A stretch of DNA of 64,000 bases from Tenacibaculum skagerrakense (lineage in GTDB: Bacteria > Bacteroidota > Bacteroidia > Flavobacteriales > Flavobacteriaceae), in contig NZ_SLXM01000007.1 in the NCBI RefSeq assembly GCF_004345825.1, positions 124,001 to 188,000 on the forward strand, read 5' to 3'. The position numbers and the translations under genes are program-made. A model generated the notes under the pieces. The model searched no databases. It was not told the DNA's origin and saw nothing but the letters and a program-made list of their open reading frames with translations. This document shows, piece by piece, positions 16,495 to 23,484 of the stretch; the stretch's first letter is position 1; the number at the start of each line of letters is the position of its first letter.

Positions 16495-18579
16495 ATGAAA
16501 AAAATATGTATGATGCTAATTAGCATTGTATTTGTAAATGTGCAAGCACAAACACAAAAAGATACTACAACAGTTAAAAGAGTTAAGCTTAATGAAGTTC
16601 TAATTCATAGTAATCCTAAGAATAACTATGTGCACACTTTAGTAAATAACCAGTATCAAAAAAAGGTAATTCAACCTAAAAATGTTGCCGATTTATTTTC
16701 AGAAATAAATGGTTTTTCACTAGTAAAAAGAGGAAATTACGCTATCGATCCAACTTTTAGAGCCTCTTTATATGAGCAATTAAATGTAATGTACGATGGA
16801 GCTACAAAAGCTATGCATGCATGTCCAAACCGAATGGATCCAATTACAACACATGTAATTCCAGAAGAAGTTTCGAAAATTGAAGTAATAAAAGGTCCCT
16901 ATACAGTTCGTTATGGAGCAACATTCGGAGGAATTGTTAATATGGTAACCGAAGATTATCAAAATTTAGAAAAAGGCTTTCATGGAAAGCTTTCTAGTGC
17001 TTATGAAACAAATGGAAATTCTTATGTAACCATGCTTCAACTAAAAGAAGTTACAGATACATATGATATTATTGGGAATGTTGGCTATCGCAATTTTAAT
17101 GATTATGAAGATGGAAATGGAAACGAAATTCCATCAGCATTTAAAAGTACTGATTATGGTGTAAAAGTTGGTTACAACATAACAGATAGTCAACGTTTGC
17201 AAGCACATTGGCGTCAGTCTTTTGGTAGAGATGTAAAACATGCTGCATTACCAATGGATACCGAATTTGATAACAGTTCGATTTTATCGTTAGATTATAA
17301 TATTCAAAATATTGGAAACATTTTAACATCTGTCACAGCAAAAGGATATTACAGTTACGTTGATCATTTGATGACAAATGCTAATCGCCCAAATTTCCCA
17401 ATGATGTTTGCTTCTTCACCAGTAAATTCAACAACTATTGGTGGTAAATTAGAATTGAATCTACAGTTAGATAAGTCACTTAATCTTTTTATCGGTACAG
17501 ATGCAATGCATATTGCAAGAGAAGGAAATAGAACACGAACTGTAAAAATGATGAATGGAACTATGTTACCAATGCCTATGGTTTTTGTAGACAAAATTTG
17601 GCAAGATGCTTATATAAATGATTTTGGAGTATTCACGGAATCAATTTATAGTTTTGGAAAACAAACATTCTTAACAACTGGAGTTCGTGTGGATTTCATA
17701 GATGCTGATGCAAAGGATTTAGAAACAGATTTTGCATCAAGATATCCTATTACTAAAACAAGTGAAGTTAATGTAAGTGGAACAATTTCATTAAAACATA
17801 AGTTCTCAAGAAAGGCAATTCTTGAGGTAGCTTTTGGAAGAGGTGTTAGAACTGCTAATATGGCTGAGCGTTTTATTAATCATTTTACGGTAGGACAAGA
17901 TTCATACGAATACTTAGGAAATCCGTTATTGAATCCTGAAGTAAATAATCAGTTTGAAATTGGTTTCAAAGGGAGTTTCGATGTCAATAATAACTTGTCA
18001 TTAGTATACGAAACATCTGTATATCATTCAATTTTTGAAAATTATATTTCTGCTGTGGTAGATCCAACAATTCCTAGAAAATTTATGCCTATGGCAATGC
18101 CTCAGTTCACAAAAGTATTTACAAATATAGAAGATGCATCAAAAACTGGATTTGAAGTTGCTGCTAGACTTACTATGCTACAAAACTATTTTATAAAAGG
18201 AGAAATGGCTTATGTAAAAACCAACAATAAAGACTTTAATGAGTCATTACCTTTAAATCCGCCTTTGACTGTAAGAATATCTGCTGGTATAGAAAAAAAC
18301 AAATATTGGGTTAACACACAGTATAATATTGTTTCTACACAGAATAATATTGCGCAATCTTTTGGAGAAACAACAACTCTAGGTTATCAAACCATAGATA
18401 TAAAAGGAGGTTTCAAGTTTTTAGATAATTTAACCTTTGGAGCGGCATGTTTAAATGTATTTAATAAAGCATATACCAATCACTTAAATTTTTCATATAG
18501 AAATCAGGCTGGTTTTTCTATGGCACCAATTACAGAACCTGGTAGGAATTTTACATTCTTTTTACAGTATAAGTTTTAA
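16495..18579 (+). CDS. OprC-like TonB-dependent copper receptor
   Basis: This 694-aa outer-membrane receptor has a signal peptide (cleavage near VQAQ, residue 19), a plug domain at about 50-160 with EVIKGPYTVRYGATFGGIVNMV, and a 22-stranded-type barrel ending in an aromatic residue (YKF). The plug carries C110-P-N-R-M114 and the barrel H291-L-M293, which match the CxxxM and HxM copper-binding pairs known from Pseudomonas OprC. Several Met-rich loops (MMNGTMLPMPM near 351; PMAMPQF near 530) also fit copper. Import of Cu is a well-grounded inference. It is cotranscribed with the Cys-motif gene upstream. Confidence 0.88.
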   Translation: MKKICMMLISIVFVNVQAQTQKDTTTVKRVKLNEVLIHSNPKNNYVHTLVNNQYQKKVIQPKNVADLFSEINGFSLVKRGNYAIDPTFRASLYEQLNVMYDGATKAMHACPNRMDPITTHVIPEEVSKIEVIKGPYTVRYGATFGGIVNMVTEDYQNLEKGFHGKLSSAYETNGNSYVTMLQLKEVTDTYDIIGNVGYRNFNDYEDGNGNEIPSAFKSTDYGVKVGYNITDSQRLQAHWRQSFGRDVKHAALPMDTEFDNSSILSLDYNIQNIGNILTSVTAKGYYSYVDHLMTNANRPNFPMMFASSPVNSTTIGGKLELNLQLDKSLNLFIGTDAMHIAREGNRTRTVKMMNGTMLPMPMVFVDKIWQDAYINDFGVFTESIYSFGKQTFLTTGVRVDFIDADAKDLETDFASRYPITKTSEVNVSGTISLKHKFSRKAILEVAFGRGVRTANMAERFINHFTVGQDSYEYLGNPLLNPEVNNQFEIGFKGSFDVNNNLSLVYETSVYHSIFENYISAVVDPTIPRKFMPMAMPQFTKVFTNIEDASKTGFEVAARLTMLQNYFIKGEMAYVKTNNKDFNESLPLNPPLTVRISAGIEKNKYWVNTQYNIVSTQNNIAQSFGETTTLGYQTIDIKGGFKFLDNLTFGAACLNVFNKAYTNHLNFSYRNQAGFSMAPITEPGRNFTFFLQYKF

Positions 18580-18590
18580 AAATACTTAAG

Positions 18591-18622
18591 CAGCTCGTTA
18601 AATGCGAGCTGTTTATTTTTTT
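18591..18622 (+). terminator. Terminator after the copper receptor
   Basis: CAGCTCG pairs with CGAGCTG (18591-18597 with 18605-18611, 7-nt loop) and is followed by a T-rich tail. Confidence 0.85.
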
Positions 18623-18706
18623 CACAAAAATTTAATAGTAATTGATAGTAAGGTTAGTTAATTTTATAGACTAATTCCTTAATATCATAATTTAAAACAA
18701 TCAATC

Positions 18707-19249
18707 ATGAAAAAATCAATTTTATCCATAGTAGTTTTTGTAGTTGCATTAGTATTTTCTGATAATGCTTTTGCACAGAAATTTTCTGACTTAGACAAAA
18801 GCCCTATGGATGCCGCTGCATATCCTGCAAGTTATAGAGTTTCGGATAAGTTAGTAAAAGTTATTTATAGCCGTCCTCAGTTAAAAGGAAGAGGTTTAGA
18901 TAAATTAGCTCCAAATGGAAAAGTATGGAGAACTGGTGCTAACGAAGCAGCTGAAATTACTTTCTATAAAGACGTTACTTTTGGTGACAAAGCTGTAAAA
19001 GCAGGTACATATACCTTATTTACAATTCCTGGAGATAAAGAGTGGACTGTAATTTTAAGTACTGCTAAAAATGTTTGGGGAGCTTATTTTTACAACGAAA
19101 GCGAAGATGTGGCTAGAGCTACTGCGAAAGTTTCAAAAGGGAAAAATTCTGTAGAAGCTTTTTCAATCGTTTTTGAAGGAAAAGATAATGAAGCAACAAT
19201 GTACATGGGATGGGGAGATGTAGTAGTTTCTCTTCCTGTAAAAGGATAA
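18707..19249 (+). CDS. DUF2911 periplasmic protein
   Basis: This 180-aa protein has a signal peptide (cleavage after AFAQ, near residue 24) followed by the DUF2911 pattern: VIYSRPQLKGR near 53, GKVWRTGANEAAEITFYKDV near 72, AGTYTLFTIPG near 100, and W-rich WTVILS and WGAYFY segments. It is secreted and its function is not known in the family. It is monocistronic, bounded by terminators on both sides. Confidence 0.88.
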   Translation: MKKSILSIVVFVVALVFSDNAFAQKFSDLDKSPMDAAAYPASYRVSDKLVKVIYSRPQLKGRGLDKLAPNGKVWRTGANEAAEITFYKDVTFGDKAVKAGTYTLFTIPGDKEWTVILSTAKNVWGAYFYNESEDVARATAKVSKGKNSVEAFSIVFEGKDNEATMYMGWGDVVVSLPVKG

Positions 19250-19264
19250 AAAACTATTAAACAT

Positions 19265-19303
19265 AAAAAAAGCCTGAGTATTTTATTTGCTCAGGCTTTT
19301 TTT
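19265..19303. terminator. Bidirectional terminator
   Basis: A 13-14 bp stem with core AGCCTGAG/CTCAGGCT and an 11-nt loop is flanked by A-run and T-run. It serves the plus-strand DUF2911 gene and the convergent minus-strand DUF5777 operon. Confidence 0.92.
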
Positions 19304-19322
19304 ATTGTGATATAATTCTATT

Positions 19323-20234
19323 TTACAGTTTGTTTTTATTAGTATGAAGTACAAACGTTGCATTAAATCCGAAATGGAAATTTCCATCATGGAAATTAAA
19401 ATTATTGGCAGTTTGTGTAATAAATGAATCCTCAGCAAAAGTTCTAGCATTTGTCATTTGGAATTGAAGCATTAAATGACTTAATTCCCAATTTACCCCT
19501 ATCATAAACGGATTATAGGTTTTAACTGATTTCAACGGGTTGAAAACAGAAAAATATTCAGAAACAATAGAAACGTGTCCACCTACTTTATATCGTGCAC
19601 CAAACCCTAAACCATATTGATTTTTTGGATCTTCAACATTCATTGAGCCGTTACTCCTAGAAATAAAAAATGGACTTATTTGCGCAGAAAATTTTGGATT
19701 AAATTTTCTAGCAATTAAAAGTTGTGTGGTAAAACTATAATTAGTAACATCAGGATTTCCGCCGTACAATCCAGTTGAAATATCATTTTTAGTCATAGAT
19801 AAAGTTTGTAAAGCTACCATGCTAACTATATTTCCTTTTTTGTTTTTTGTCTGTTTTAGAAATTTATATTTAAGATATCCATCAGTAACTTCATCCCAAG
19901 TACTATAACCAACACCAATTGCGAAATTATTAGAAAGCGCATAATCTAATCCAAAACGCATATTTACTTCGTCTGCTAAAAAAAACTGTGTCTCACCATA
20001 TGGTCTATTCCAATACCTGTTGTACCATGAAATTTCTAAAGCACCTTTTTTTCTAGTTTCAACAGAATGTCCCAAACCAAGTCGTGTAGTTTTAAAAGTC
20101 GCCATTTCATAAATAGGTTTATCTGGAAACTCATTATTTAATTTATCCAACAAATTTTGTCCTTTACTTGTAAAAGGGAAAAAAGCGATAGCTGCTAATA
20201 TGTATACTATTTTATTCATTTTCATAAGGCTCAT
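19323..20234 (-). CDS. DUF5777 outer-membrane beta-barrel-like protein
   Basis: This protein of up to 303 aa has a signal peptide (cleavage near TSKGQ), then a transmembrane-strand pattern with the DUF5777-type blocks TTRLGLGHSVET and LEISWYNRYWNR. The start is ambiguous: ATGs at codons 1, 4 and 6 all precede the signal peptide, and the first overlaps the YceI gene by 23 bp. The last gene of a three-gene operon with OB-fold and YceI proteins, an association I recall from other Bacteroidota. Function unknown. Confidence 0.8.
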   Translation of the reverse strand: MSLMKMNKIVYILAAIAFFPFTSKGQNLLDKLNNEFPDKPIYEMATFKTTRLGLGHSVETRKKGALEISWYNRYWNRPYGETQFFLADEVNMRFGLDYALSNNFAIGVGYSTWDEVTDGYLKYKFLKQTKNKKGNIVSMVALQTLSMTKNDISTGLYGGNPDVTNYSFTTQLLIARKFNPKFSAQISPFFISRSNGSMNVEDPKNQYGLGFGARYKVGGHVSIVSEYFSVFNPLKSVKTYNPFMIGVNWELSHLMLQFQMTNARTFAEDSFITQTANNFNFHDGNFHFGFNATFVLHTNKNKL

Positions 20235-20757
20235 ATTGGAAATTAAATTTTACAAGTACAACTTTTGCAATGTTGTTTGAGAGTATTGGAGGTATTTTAA
20301 TGTTAAAATCTTTTACAGTTAAATTAAATTCTCCAGACATTGTATACCTATCATTAGTTTTTTGAATGGTTGTTTTTATTTCTATTTCTTTCGTAATTCC
20401 ATGAATGGTTACTTTCCCTTTAATGAATTGAACTTGTGGACCAGCATTTTCTAAACCTTCTAACAAAAAACCTTCAAATGTGGCTTTTGGGTATAAATCC
20501 GACTCAATATAGCTTTCATTAAAGTGCTCGTGCATTAAATTCTTTTTAAAAACAAAAGCACGCATTAGCATACTTGCTGCAATTTCCTTTTTATCAAAAT
20601 CAAGAATACTCAATACTTGATTATTTTTTGCTTCAATATCTTCTACCGTTGCATATGAGAAAAAAGTAACTTGTCCTTGTCTCGCAATAAATTGCTGTCC
20701 AAATACAGTTCCGAGTTTTAAAAACAATAAGAGTAGTAAAAGTCGTAGTTTATTCAT
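20212..20757 (-). CDS. YceI-family periplasmic protein
   Basis: This 181-aa protein has a signal peptide (cleavage after VFGQ, residue 21) and a YceI lipocalin-like beta-barrel. Signatures are the FFSYATVEDIEAKN opening, the HFNESYIESDLYPKATFEG block near 78, and GKVTIHGITKEIEI near 111. YceI proteins bind isoprenoid or amide lipids. It overlaps the OB-fold gene start-to-end by 8 bp and the DUF5777 gene by 23 bp, indicating tight cotranslation. Confidence 0.9.
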   Translation of the reverse strand: MNKLRLLLLLLFLKLGTVFGQQFIARQGQVTFFSYATVEDIEAKNNQVLSILDFDKKEIAASMLMRAFVFKKNLMHEHFNESYIESDLYPKATFEGFLLEGLENAGPQVQFIKGKVTIHGITKEIEIKTTIQKTNDRYTMSGEFNLTVKDFNIKIPPILSNNIAKVVLVKFNFQYEPYENE

Positions 20758-21181
20758 GTTGATTCGTTATATCTATAAAACAGTTCAAAAGAATTACATC
20801 TTTTAAATATCCTTTACAAATTCCTTTTATATGTATAAGTTGATTTTTCTTTAAATCATTTACCAGTTTTAGATCACTATCGTTTACATCACAAATAATT
20901 CCTGAATTGGTATTTGTTTGTAAAATAATAGTTTTTCTATTGTTTAAAGAGGTTACTTCTTTGATTTTGCCAACCACTTCAATTACCTTATGAATATATT
21001 TTGTATTGGCTGTTTCTTCATTTGTTGTAAATTCAAGTAAAATAGTATCAGCGGAAACAATGTATTTTGGTACTGTTTCTTTGATGTTATTTTGGTTGGA
21101 ACAGGCAACTATAAAATAGTTGATACAAACTATAGAAAAAACCAACATACATCCCTTAAAAAAAGAATGTTTTTTTATCAT
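20750..21181 (-). CDS. OB-fold lipoprotein (tRNA_anti-like)
   Basis: The start chosen is the ATG at 21181, because it gives a clean lipoprotein signal (FIVAC) of normal length; an upstream ATG at 21205 adds eight residues. The 143-aa product has a C-terminal OB-fold of the tRNA_anti-like lipoprotein type, seen as VIEVVGKIKEVT, TIILQTNTNSGIICDV and LIHIKGICKGYLKDVILLNC strands. Despite the name, nucleic-acid binding is not implied in the periplasm. First gene of the OB/YceI/DUF5777 operon. Confidence 0.75.
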   Translation of the reverse strand: MIKKHSFFKGCMLVFSIVCINYFIVACSNQNNIKETVPKYIVSADTILLEFTTNEETANTKYIHKVIEVVGKIKEVTSLNNRKTIILQTNTNSGIICDVNDSDLKLVNDLKKNQLIHIKGICKGYLKDVILLNCFIDITNQHE

Positions 21182-21265
21182 AGTGGTATATTTACAATGA
21201 TTCAAAGTAAACTATTTATTTTTATAATCGAAGTACAATTTATGCTGAAAAGGAAAATAAAAGAA

Positions 21266-21282
21266 TAAAAAGGAAAAAAACC
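21266..21282 (-). repeat. Inverted copy of the C/T-rich element upstream of the LytTR gene
   Basis: Read on the minus strand, this 17-mer (GGTTTTTTTCCTTTTTA) is identical to the stretch at 22745-22761 in repeat B, downstream of the LytTR gene. It lies 28 bp before the LytTR start. Low complexity limits its weight. Confidence 0.35.
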
Positions 21283-21309
21283 TGGTTTAATTATTTGTAG
21301 TTTTATCCA

Positions 21310-22476
21310 ATGAGAAAAGATGCTTTATACTTATTTACAGTGTTGTCAATAACACTAGTTTTCTTAGTAATTTCATTATTTAGTGCAAATTATTTTATCA
21401 AAGCAAGTGCTAATCAATTAATAGAGGTTCAGGTTGAAACTAGTAAAAGAGAAGCTAATGAAATAGCAAGTATCATAAATTTTCAACTTTCAAAAGATTC
21501 AGATAAAGAAGAAGTGCTAAAGAATCTTCAGGAAACTATTTTAGGAACCAATACAAATGCTTGGTTTATTTCTGTTTTAGATTGGTCGGGAAAGAAAGTT
21601 TGCTATCCTGATAAAACTAAGTTGGGTGAAATTGAAAGTTCAAATGCAGCACTGTTAGAATCATTAAAAGAAAAGAATAATTCTGAAGATTTATATGATC
21701 TTTTAGTGGCAAATAAGTCTTCGAAAGGTGAGAATGTTGAGGTAATTCATACAGCGCCAGTTAAGAGTACAGATTTATTGGTAGCAGCAAATGTTAATAT
21801 AAGTAGCATTGATAAGCAACTTCAACAACTAAAAAGAAATTTCTACATGATTTTTCTAATCATGGGAATTTTAGTAATCATACTTTCTTCTTTAGCTGTT
21901 AGAATTATTGGAAGTAACTATGAAAAACATCTTGAACTGAAGTATACTTCCTTAGAATCTGAAGTGATTAATTTATCAAAATTAAATACCGATTTGGTGA
22001 ATTATAAAGAGAGAAAAGAAAAAGAGTTGATTGAACTTAGAAAGAAAGCAGTAGAAGAACTTCAAAAAAATGAGGAACCAATAGAAGCGTTACCTAAAGA
22101 AGAAGAAATTGAAATAATTACAGAAACGAATGAGTTTAACAGAAAAAGAATATTAACATACATGCGTAATGAATTGGTTCCTGTATTAATTAGTGATATT
22201 GCTTATATTTATACAGAAAACACAATTACCTATGTTATGAGTTTTGATGGTAAAAAATCTACTTCAAATGCTAGCTTAGATGATATGTATTCTAATTTTG
22301 ATCCTACGTTGTTCTTTAGAGCGAACAGACAATATATTATCAGTATTTCAGCCATAGATAAAATTATAAAGTATGGTAAAAGTCAGCTTAAAATTGTTTT
22401 AAACTCTAAGGTAAACGAAGAAATAATTATTAGTAAAAACAAAGCTGCAGAATTTAAGCAATGGCTAAATATGTAA
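21310..22476 (+). CDS. Membrane-bound LytTR transcription regulator
   Basis: This 388-aa protein has a membrane helix at residues about 9-28, an extracytoplasmic sensor region (about 30-175, PAS/Cache-like in pattern, with WFISVLDWSGKKVCYPD near 80), a second helix at about 178-197, a charged coiled-coil (about 205-265), and a C-terminal LytTR DNA-binding domain from about 280 (VPVLISDIAYIYTENTITYV, RANRQYIISISAIDKI). It would join external sensing directly to DNA binding without a kinase. Two similar repeats lie downstream, each about 105-120 bp before a small gene, which makes those genes candidate targets. Confidence 0.88.
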   Translation: MRKDALYLFTVLSITLVFLVISLFSANYFIKASANQLIEVQVETSKREANEIASIINFQLSKDSDKEEVLKNLQETILGTNTNAWFISVLDWSGKKVCYPDKTKLGEIESSNAALLESLKEKNNSEDLYDLLVANKSSKGENVEVIHTAPVKSTDLLVAANVNISSIDKQLQQLKRNFYMIFLIMGILVIILSSLAVRIIGSNYEKHLELKYTSLESEVINLSKLNTDLVNYKERKEKELIELRKKAVEELQKNEEPIEALPKEEEIEIITETNEFNRKRILTYMRNELVPVLISDIAYIYTENTITYVMSFDGKKSTSNASLDDMYSNFDPTLFFRANRQYIISISAIDKIIKYGKSQLKIVLNSKVNEEIIISKNKAAEFKQWLNM

Positions 22477-22513
22477 AAGCTTAAAAATTAAAACGGTCTT
22501 TTTTTAAACATCA

Positions 22514-22547
22514 TTTTTTCCTTTTTAACCACTTTTTTGAATGTTTC
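22514..22547 (+). repeat. Repeat A: candidate LytTR-associated element
   Basis: A 34-nt element beginning TTTTTTCCTTTTTAACC and ending TGTTTC; repeat B at 22748 shares the first 17 nt and the last 6 exactly. It lies 119 bp before the 33-aa ORF. Both copies sit at similar distances upstream of start codons, which suggests a shared operator or promoter part. Confidence 0.5.
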
Positions 22548-22573
22548 ATAAAGGTTTATGATTGATAAACTAG

Positions 22574-22620
22574 TTGTGTTATAGTTATTTGCTGTAATAA
22601 CAATAATTACTATAACACAA
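22574..22620 (+). promoter_or_regulatory. 12-bp inverted repeat before the 33-aa ORF
   Basis: TTGTGTTATAGT (22574-22585) and its exact complement (22609-22620) enclose a 23-nt loop, 12 bp before the ATG of the 33-aa ORF. It could be an operator or a 5' UTR hairpin that controls translation. Confidence 0.45.
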
Positions 22621-22632
22621 AACTTGAAAACA

Positions 22633-22734
22633 ATGACAAAGAGACTATTATACCGGTTAAAAGCATTAGCAAAATTAAGTTATACCATCTTGATAGATTG
22701 CGCAAGAGCTGCCAGTTATGCAAGACAGCGTTAA
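22633..22734 (+). CDS. 33-aa basic peptide
   Basis: The ORF runs from ATG to TAA and encodes a basic, amphipathic peptide (starts MTKRLLYRLKALAKLSYTIL, ends SYARQR) with one Cys and eight Lys/Arg residues. It lies between two copies of a repeat and directly behind a 12-bp inverted repeat, in the otherwise gene-free 376-bp gap after the LytTR gene. It has no signal peptide or GG leader. Its regular context and sensible composition argue for a real small gene, but no family is known to me. Confidence 0.5.
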   Translation: MTKRLLYRLKALAKLSYTILIDCARAASYARQR

Positions 22735-22747
22735 AACTTCAAGTGGT

Positions 22748-22781
22748 TTTTTTCCTTTTTAACCCTTTTTTTAACTGTTTC
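22748..22781 (+). repeat. Repeat B: second copy of the LytTR-associated element
   Basis: Shares the TTTTTTCCTTTTTAACC start and the TGTTTC end with repeat A; the middle differs. It is 105 bp before the lipoprotein start codon at 22853. Confidence 0.5.
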
Positions 22782-22852
22782 GCTTAGTTTATTAGTATAA
22801 AATCTAAAGGTTATAAGGATGTTTGTACAGAAATCAAAAATACCTAACAATT

Positions 22853-23275
22853 ATGAAAAATTTAAAAAATCAAATTTTAAGAGGATTAGCAATTTTAACA
22901 CTAACTTTTGTTGTTAGTTGCGCCAAATCTGAGGATGAATTACCACAAGAGTTAACCATAGAAGATAAAGTAGCAATTCTAGAAAATGGAGAGTGGTTGT
23001 TAAAAGATTTTGAAGATGCGGTTATGTACACCTTTAAAAACGGAGAACGATCAACATATTACGGAACAGAAGGTAAATTTACAGAACCAATTCCAGGAAA
23101 ACATAGCTATAAAATTATTGATTCAAAACTAATGATTGATTTCAACCATGGAAATACAAAATCATACGAGTTAAAAGTAACTTGTAATAAAAATATTATA
23201 GAAATGTATGAAGATGACAACCTAATTAGTACTTTATACAGAAAAGATTCTAATTATAAGGATTGTTTAAATTGA
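22853..23275 (+). CDS. Small lipocalin-like lipoprotein
   Basis: The ATG at 22853 gives a proper lipoprotein signal ending VVSC (Cys23); an upstream TTG frame from 22823 only adds residues before the signal. The mature part of about 118 residues reads as a lipocalin-like beta domain with GEWLLKDFEDAVMYTFKNG at about 45-65 and a Cys pair near 123 and 138. It is probably anchored facing the periplasm or surface. Repeat B upstream suggests control with the 33-aa gene. Function unknown. Confidence 0.75.
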   Translation: MKNLKNQILRGLAILTLTFVVSCAKSEDELPQELTIEDKVAILENGEWLLKDFEDAVMYTFKNGERSTYYGTEGKFTEPIPGKHSYKIIDSKLMIDFNHGNTKSYELKVTCNKNIIEMYEDDNLISTLYRKDSNYKDCLN

Positions 23276-23299
23276 ACCAAGTAAACAATTTTTGCTCTA

Positions 23300-23334
23300 A
23301 AGGATGATACTTTGCTCGGTATCATCCTTTTTAT
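23300..23334 (+). terminator. Terminator after the lipoprotein gene
   Basis: An 11-bp stem (23300-23310 with 23319-23329, core AGGATGATAC) with an 8-nt loop and a T-rich tail. Confidence 0.88.
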
Positions 23335-23382
23335 TTATACAATCAATTATGGTGTTTGACTTTTTTAATCCTGAAATAACTG

Positions 23383-23391
23383 TAAATTTGC
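23383..23391 (+). promoter_or_regulatory. leuS promoter
   Basis: TAAATTTGC matches the -7 consensus, and TTTG at 23355-23358 is a possible -33 element 24 nt upstream. It gives an unusually long leader of about 85-90 nt before leuS. Confidence 0.6.
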
Positions 23392-23407
23392 AGCTTTAAA
23401 ATCACGC

Positions 23408-23466
23408 CGTTACGAACAACAGGAACCTTTTTAAAAGATTCACATGTAATTTTAGTTATCGTAACG
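23408..23466 (+). promoter_or_regulatory. Structured leuS leader
   Basis: The leader contains CGTTACGA (23408-23415) and its exact complement TCGTAACG (23459-23466), with a weaker inner pairing of AACCTTTTT with AAAAGATT. A folded leader could regulate leuS; there is no T-box motif and no U-run terminator. Confidence 0.4.
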
Positions 23467-23484
23467 ACCGAACAATTATAAAAG

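Noticed and set aside
22823..22852. N-terminal extension of the lipoprotein from a TTG
   Set aside because: It would put ten residues before a complete lipoprotein signal.
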